A DNA stretch of 64,000 nt from Chloroflexota bacterium (GTDB lineage Bacteria; Chloroflexota; UBA11872). The stretch lies in the NCBI GenBank assembly GCA_022826485.1, contig JAJDUU010000034.1, forward strand, positions 40,371 through 104,370, in the 5' to 3' direction. Within the stretch, counting starts at the first letter, position 1. Each line of letters starts with the position of its first letter. This document shows, piece after piece, positions 62,103 through 64,000 of this stretch. The notes below the pieces were generated by a model that worked only from the letters and a program-made list of their open reading frames with translations, searched no databases and was not told the DNA's origin. The position numbers were made by a program, and so were the translations under genes.

Positions 62103-63422
62103 ATGCGCTCCCGACGTTGGTTAACCCTCGGTATCGGCGTCAAGCGTTACATCCTGCTCATCTTCGCGGGCACGGTCATCCTGGCGCTGGCGCTGGCCAT
62201 GTTCCTGGCCTACGTCTACCGCACCATCGACGTGCCGGGTCCCGCCGGCTCCGTGGTCTATTACATGACCCTGCAGTTCATCGAGCACCCGTTTCGCTCG
62301 TTGATCGTGGGCGGGTTGGGTCTCACGGGAGTGGTTGCCGGCGCGTTTCTGCTGGGGCGCACGGTGCTGTCGGTGGTCGTGAGCCCCGACGACAACATTG
62401 CCGAGACGCTCTATCAGAGCCGCCGGCTGCAGCGCGGTCCGCGCATCGTGGCCATCGGCGGCGGCACGGGGCTGGGCATCCTGCTGCGGGGGCTGAAGGA
62501 GCACACCAACAACATCACCGCCGTGGTGACGGTGGCCGACGACGGCGGCAGCTCGGGCCGGCTGCGGGACGAGTTTGGCCTGGCGCCGCCGGGCGACGTG
62601 CGCCAGTGCCTGGCGGCGCTGGCGGATTCCGAGTCGCTGATGAACGAGGTGATGAACTATCGCTTCAGCCGCGGCGGCGGGCTCCAGGGGCACAGCCTGG
62701 GCAATCTGCTGATCGCCGCGACCACCGAGCTCAAGGGCGGACACTTCGAGGACGGTGTGCGCGCGCTCAGCGACGTGCTGCGGGTGCGTGGGCGCATCCT
62801 GCCGTCCACGCACTCCGACATCCGTTTGGCGGGCGAGCTGGCGGACGGACGCATCGTGCGCGGCGAGTCGAAGCTGCGGTCGTCCGGCCAGCCCATCTCG
62901 CGCGTCTTCATTGAGCCGCGCCACGTGGCGGCCAACGCGGCGGCCGTGCAGGAAATCCTGGCGGCGGACATGGTGGTATTGGGGCCGGGGAGCGTCTTCA
63001 CCAGCGTGATTCCCAACCTGCTCGTGGGGCGCCTGACCACCGCCATCCGCGCCTCGCGGGCGGTCAAGGTCTATGTGTGCAACGTCGCCACCGAGCTTGG
63101 GGAGACCGACGACTTCGGCCCGGCGGAGCACGTCTACTGCTGCACGCGGCACGTGGGGCCCGATCTCTTCCAATACATGCTGGGCAACAGCAATACGCAG
63201 GTGGAGCTGCCCGAGGGCAGCGGCACGCGGCTGGTCACCTGCGACCCGGCGACGCAGGTCGAGCTGCTGGACGCCGGCGTGCAGGCCGTGCTGGCGGACG
63301 TGGTGGATCCGGCGGCGCCGCATCACCACGAGCCGCACGCGCTGGCCGCGGCGCTGATCGACCTCTACGAGCAGGCCTCGCAGAACGAGCCCGCGCTGGT
63401 GGCGCTGGCGGAGACGCGCTAG
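62103..63422 (+). CDS. yvcK: YvcK/CofD-like gluconeogenesis factor with N-terminal membrane segments
   Basis: A 439-residue protein. Two N-terminal hydrophobic segments (ILLIFAGTVILALALAMFLA and SLIVGGLGLTGVVAGAFLL) precede the YvcK domain: RIVAIGGGTGLGILLRGLKE, VVTVADDGGSSGRLR, PPGDVRQCLAALAD, GHSLGNLLIAA and VVLGPGSVFTSVIPNLLV. Family members bind UDP-GlcNAc and help control envelope and carbon metabolism. ATG 62103 gives the membrane start; the frame is open for 75 codons upstream but without family features. The membrane anchoring is longer than in B. subtilis YvcK. Confidence 0.92.
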   Translation: MRSRRWLTLGIGVKRYILLIFAGTVILALALAMFLAYVYRTIDVPGPAGSVVYYMTLQFIEHPFRSLIVGGLGLTGVVAGAFLLGRTVLSVVVSPDDNIAETLYQSRRLQRGPRIVAIGGGTGLGILLRGLKEHTNNITAVVTVADDGGSSGRLRDEFGLAPPGDVRQCLAALADSESLMNEVMNYRFSRGGGLQGHSLGNLLIAATTELKGGHFEDGVRALSDVLRVRGRILPSTHSDIRLAGELADGRIVRGESKLRSSGQPISRVFIEPRHVAANAAAVQEILAADMVVLGPGSVFTSVIPNLLVGRLTTAIRASRAVKVYVCNVATELGETDDFGPAEHVYCCTRHVGPDLFQYMLGNSNTQVELPEGSGTRLVTCDPATQVELLDAGVQAVLADVVDPAAPHHHEPHALAAALIDLYEQASQNEPALVALAETR

Positions 63423-63533
63423 CGACGGTCAGGCCGTCCGTGGGCCGGCTTTTGAGTTTGGGTCGGCGTGCCGCATCCGTGGCGTGTGAGCGCGGTTCTC
63501 TCGGTGTCACTCCGCTGAAGCGCCTGCCGCCCG

Positions 63534-63645
63534 TCCGTCATTCCGGCGGAGGCCGGAATCCAGTCCGGGTCACCGGCGCGTCGGGTGGACCTGGACCCCG
63601 GACCCGTATCGCGTACGGGGCCGGCTCTTCGCCGGGGTGACGAGG
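63534..63645. repeat. REP cluster
   Basis: CGTCATTCCGGC-GGAG-GCCGGAATCC, then GGACCCCGGA and a palindrome CCCCGT-type (ACCCGTATCGCGTACGGGGC) followed by GCTCTTCGCCGGGGTGACG. It lies after yvcK; the rest up to 63818 holds no gene I can support. Confidence 0.7.
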
Positions 63646-63818
63646 GATCGTCCTGGATTGAATGGCCCGCCGCAGCGACTTGAACACCCCTGACTTGCAA
63701 CACAGGTACTCCGAACGCCGTGAGGAATCTCAGGCGTTGTGCCTTCTCCCCGTTCCTTAGAATTCTCGCTCCGCTCGAAATGACATGAATTGTGGCGCGA
63801 GGCGCTGAGCGGGTGCGA

Positions 63819-63889
63819 CGGTGGCCCGTGCTGCGTGGGACGGGCGGTGATCGAGAATCCCAGGCTGCGCGCAGCCTGGGCCACCGGGC
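63819..63889. repeat. GGTGGCCCA / TGGGCCACC bounded repeat
   Basis: Left CGGTGGCCCGTGCTGCG and right CCCAGGCTGC-GC-GCAGCCTGGGCCACCGGG. A short relative of 36458-36604. Confidence 0.55.
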
Positions 63890-63924
63890 TGACCCCCATC
63901 GATCTCCGGAAGCCCGCCTAAATG

Positions 63925-63966
63925 TGTAAACCATGTCTCCGAACGTCTGTAAACCCTGTGTCCGGT
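63925..63966. repeat. two TGTAAACC-type direct repeats at window edge
   Basis: TGTAAACCATGTCTCCGAAC and TGTAAACCCTGTGTCCGGTC, 23 bp apart. Such sequences are often found at ends of IS481/IS3-like elements, so an insertion sequence may start beyond 64000. Not provable here. Confidence 0.3.
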
Positions 63967-64000
63967 CTGGACACAGGGAGAGGGCAGGGTGAGGGTCCGG

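Noticed and set aside
63900..64000. Insertion sequence at the window end
   Set aside because: Only two short TGTAAACC direct repeats are visible; no transposase or inverted terminus can be shown within the window.

Overview
High-GC bacterial chromosome segment (about 65-70% G+C by eye) with long, tightly packed operons. The oligopeptide-type ABC cassette, a binding lipoprotein with a Val/Glu-rich spacer after its lipobox, heavy reliance on GTG/TTG starts, and the carbohydrate genes (GH127, sulfatase, rhamnose mutarotase) suggest a Chloroflexota bacterium, perhaps a marine or host-associated lineage. That placement is an inference from gene style; no rRNA is present.

Layout. 0-6 kb: complex I genes nuoE-nuoF (minus), then folC, a DUF2203 gene and recQ (plus). 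6-7.9 kb: an accessory patch with a RelBE-type pair, a tRNA-Ser(GCU) with an aberrant D-arm, a HigA-like fragment whose end runs antisense into the tRNA, an orphan higA and a retropepsin-like protease. 7.9-15.5 kb: minus-strand peptide ABC operon (binding protein, two permeases, two ATPases) with a Tat-exported sulfite-oxidase-fold enzyme embedded in it. 15.5-16.2 kb: broken vapC and higA relics. 16.2-36.4 kb: mostly metabolic genes (NYN nuclease, nudC, rhaM, ilvD, GPP34, a Fic protein behind a striking 40-bp repeat array, a lipoprotein, Gfo/Idh/MocA, M20 peptidase, a LiaF-like membrane protein, two tandem unknown paralogs, a sodium symporter, recJ, rel, an aldo/keto reductase). 36.4-38.5 kb: a HisI-like gene with altered metal ligands, a DUF4160/DUF2442 pair and a gene graveyard. 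38.5-41.4 kb: GH127 and a GT2 glycosyltransferase.

41.7-57.4 kb holds a compact phage-like structural cluster on the plus strand: portal, small protein, large terminase, major capsid protein, adaptor, large tail/propeller protein, fibre, a clan GH-A-like hydrolase, a frameshifted membrane gene, an M23+SLT murein hydrolase and a holin-like protein. No integrase, tape measure, replication gene or repressor is present. It is split by minus-strand cargo (Fic protein and sulfatase). Both halves are preceded by the same GTTAC-N4-GTAAC inverted repeat placed between a -35 and a -10 box. 57.5-63.4 kb: DEAD-box helicase with a zinc ribbon, a Sua5/YwlC-type gene, a second NYN gene, a Cof-type HAD phosphatase and yvcK.

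Dispersed repeats are the most unusual layer. Intergenic regions carry REP-like hairpins, and a 134-157 bp element with GGAGACCTTTGC terminal inverted repeats sits exactly in the 4-nt loop of such hairpins and duplicates that loop. A second, 100-bp IS5-like MITE with YTAG target duplications has entered a NYN gene. Together with the 40-bp/20-bp phased array before the first fic gene and the paired phage operators, these are the main candidates for undescribed biology.
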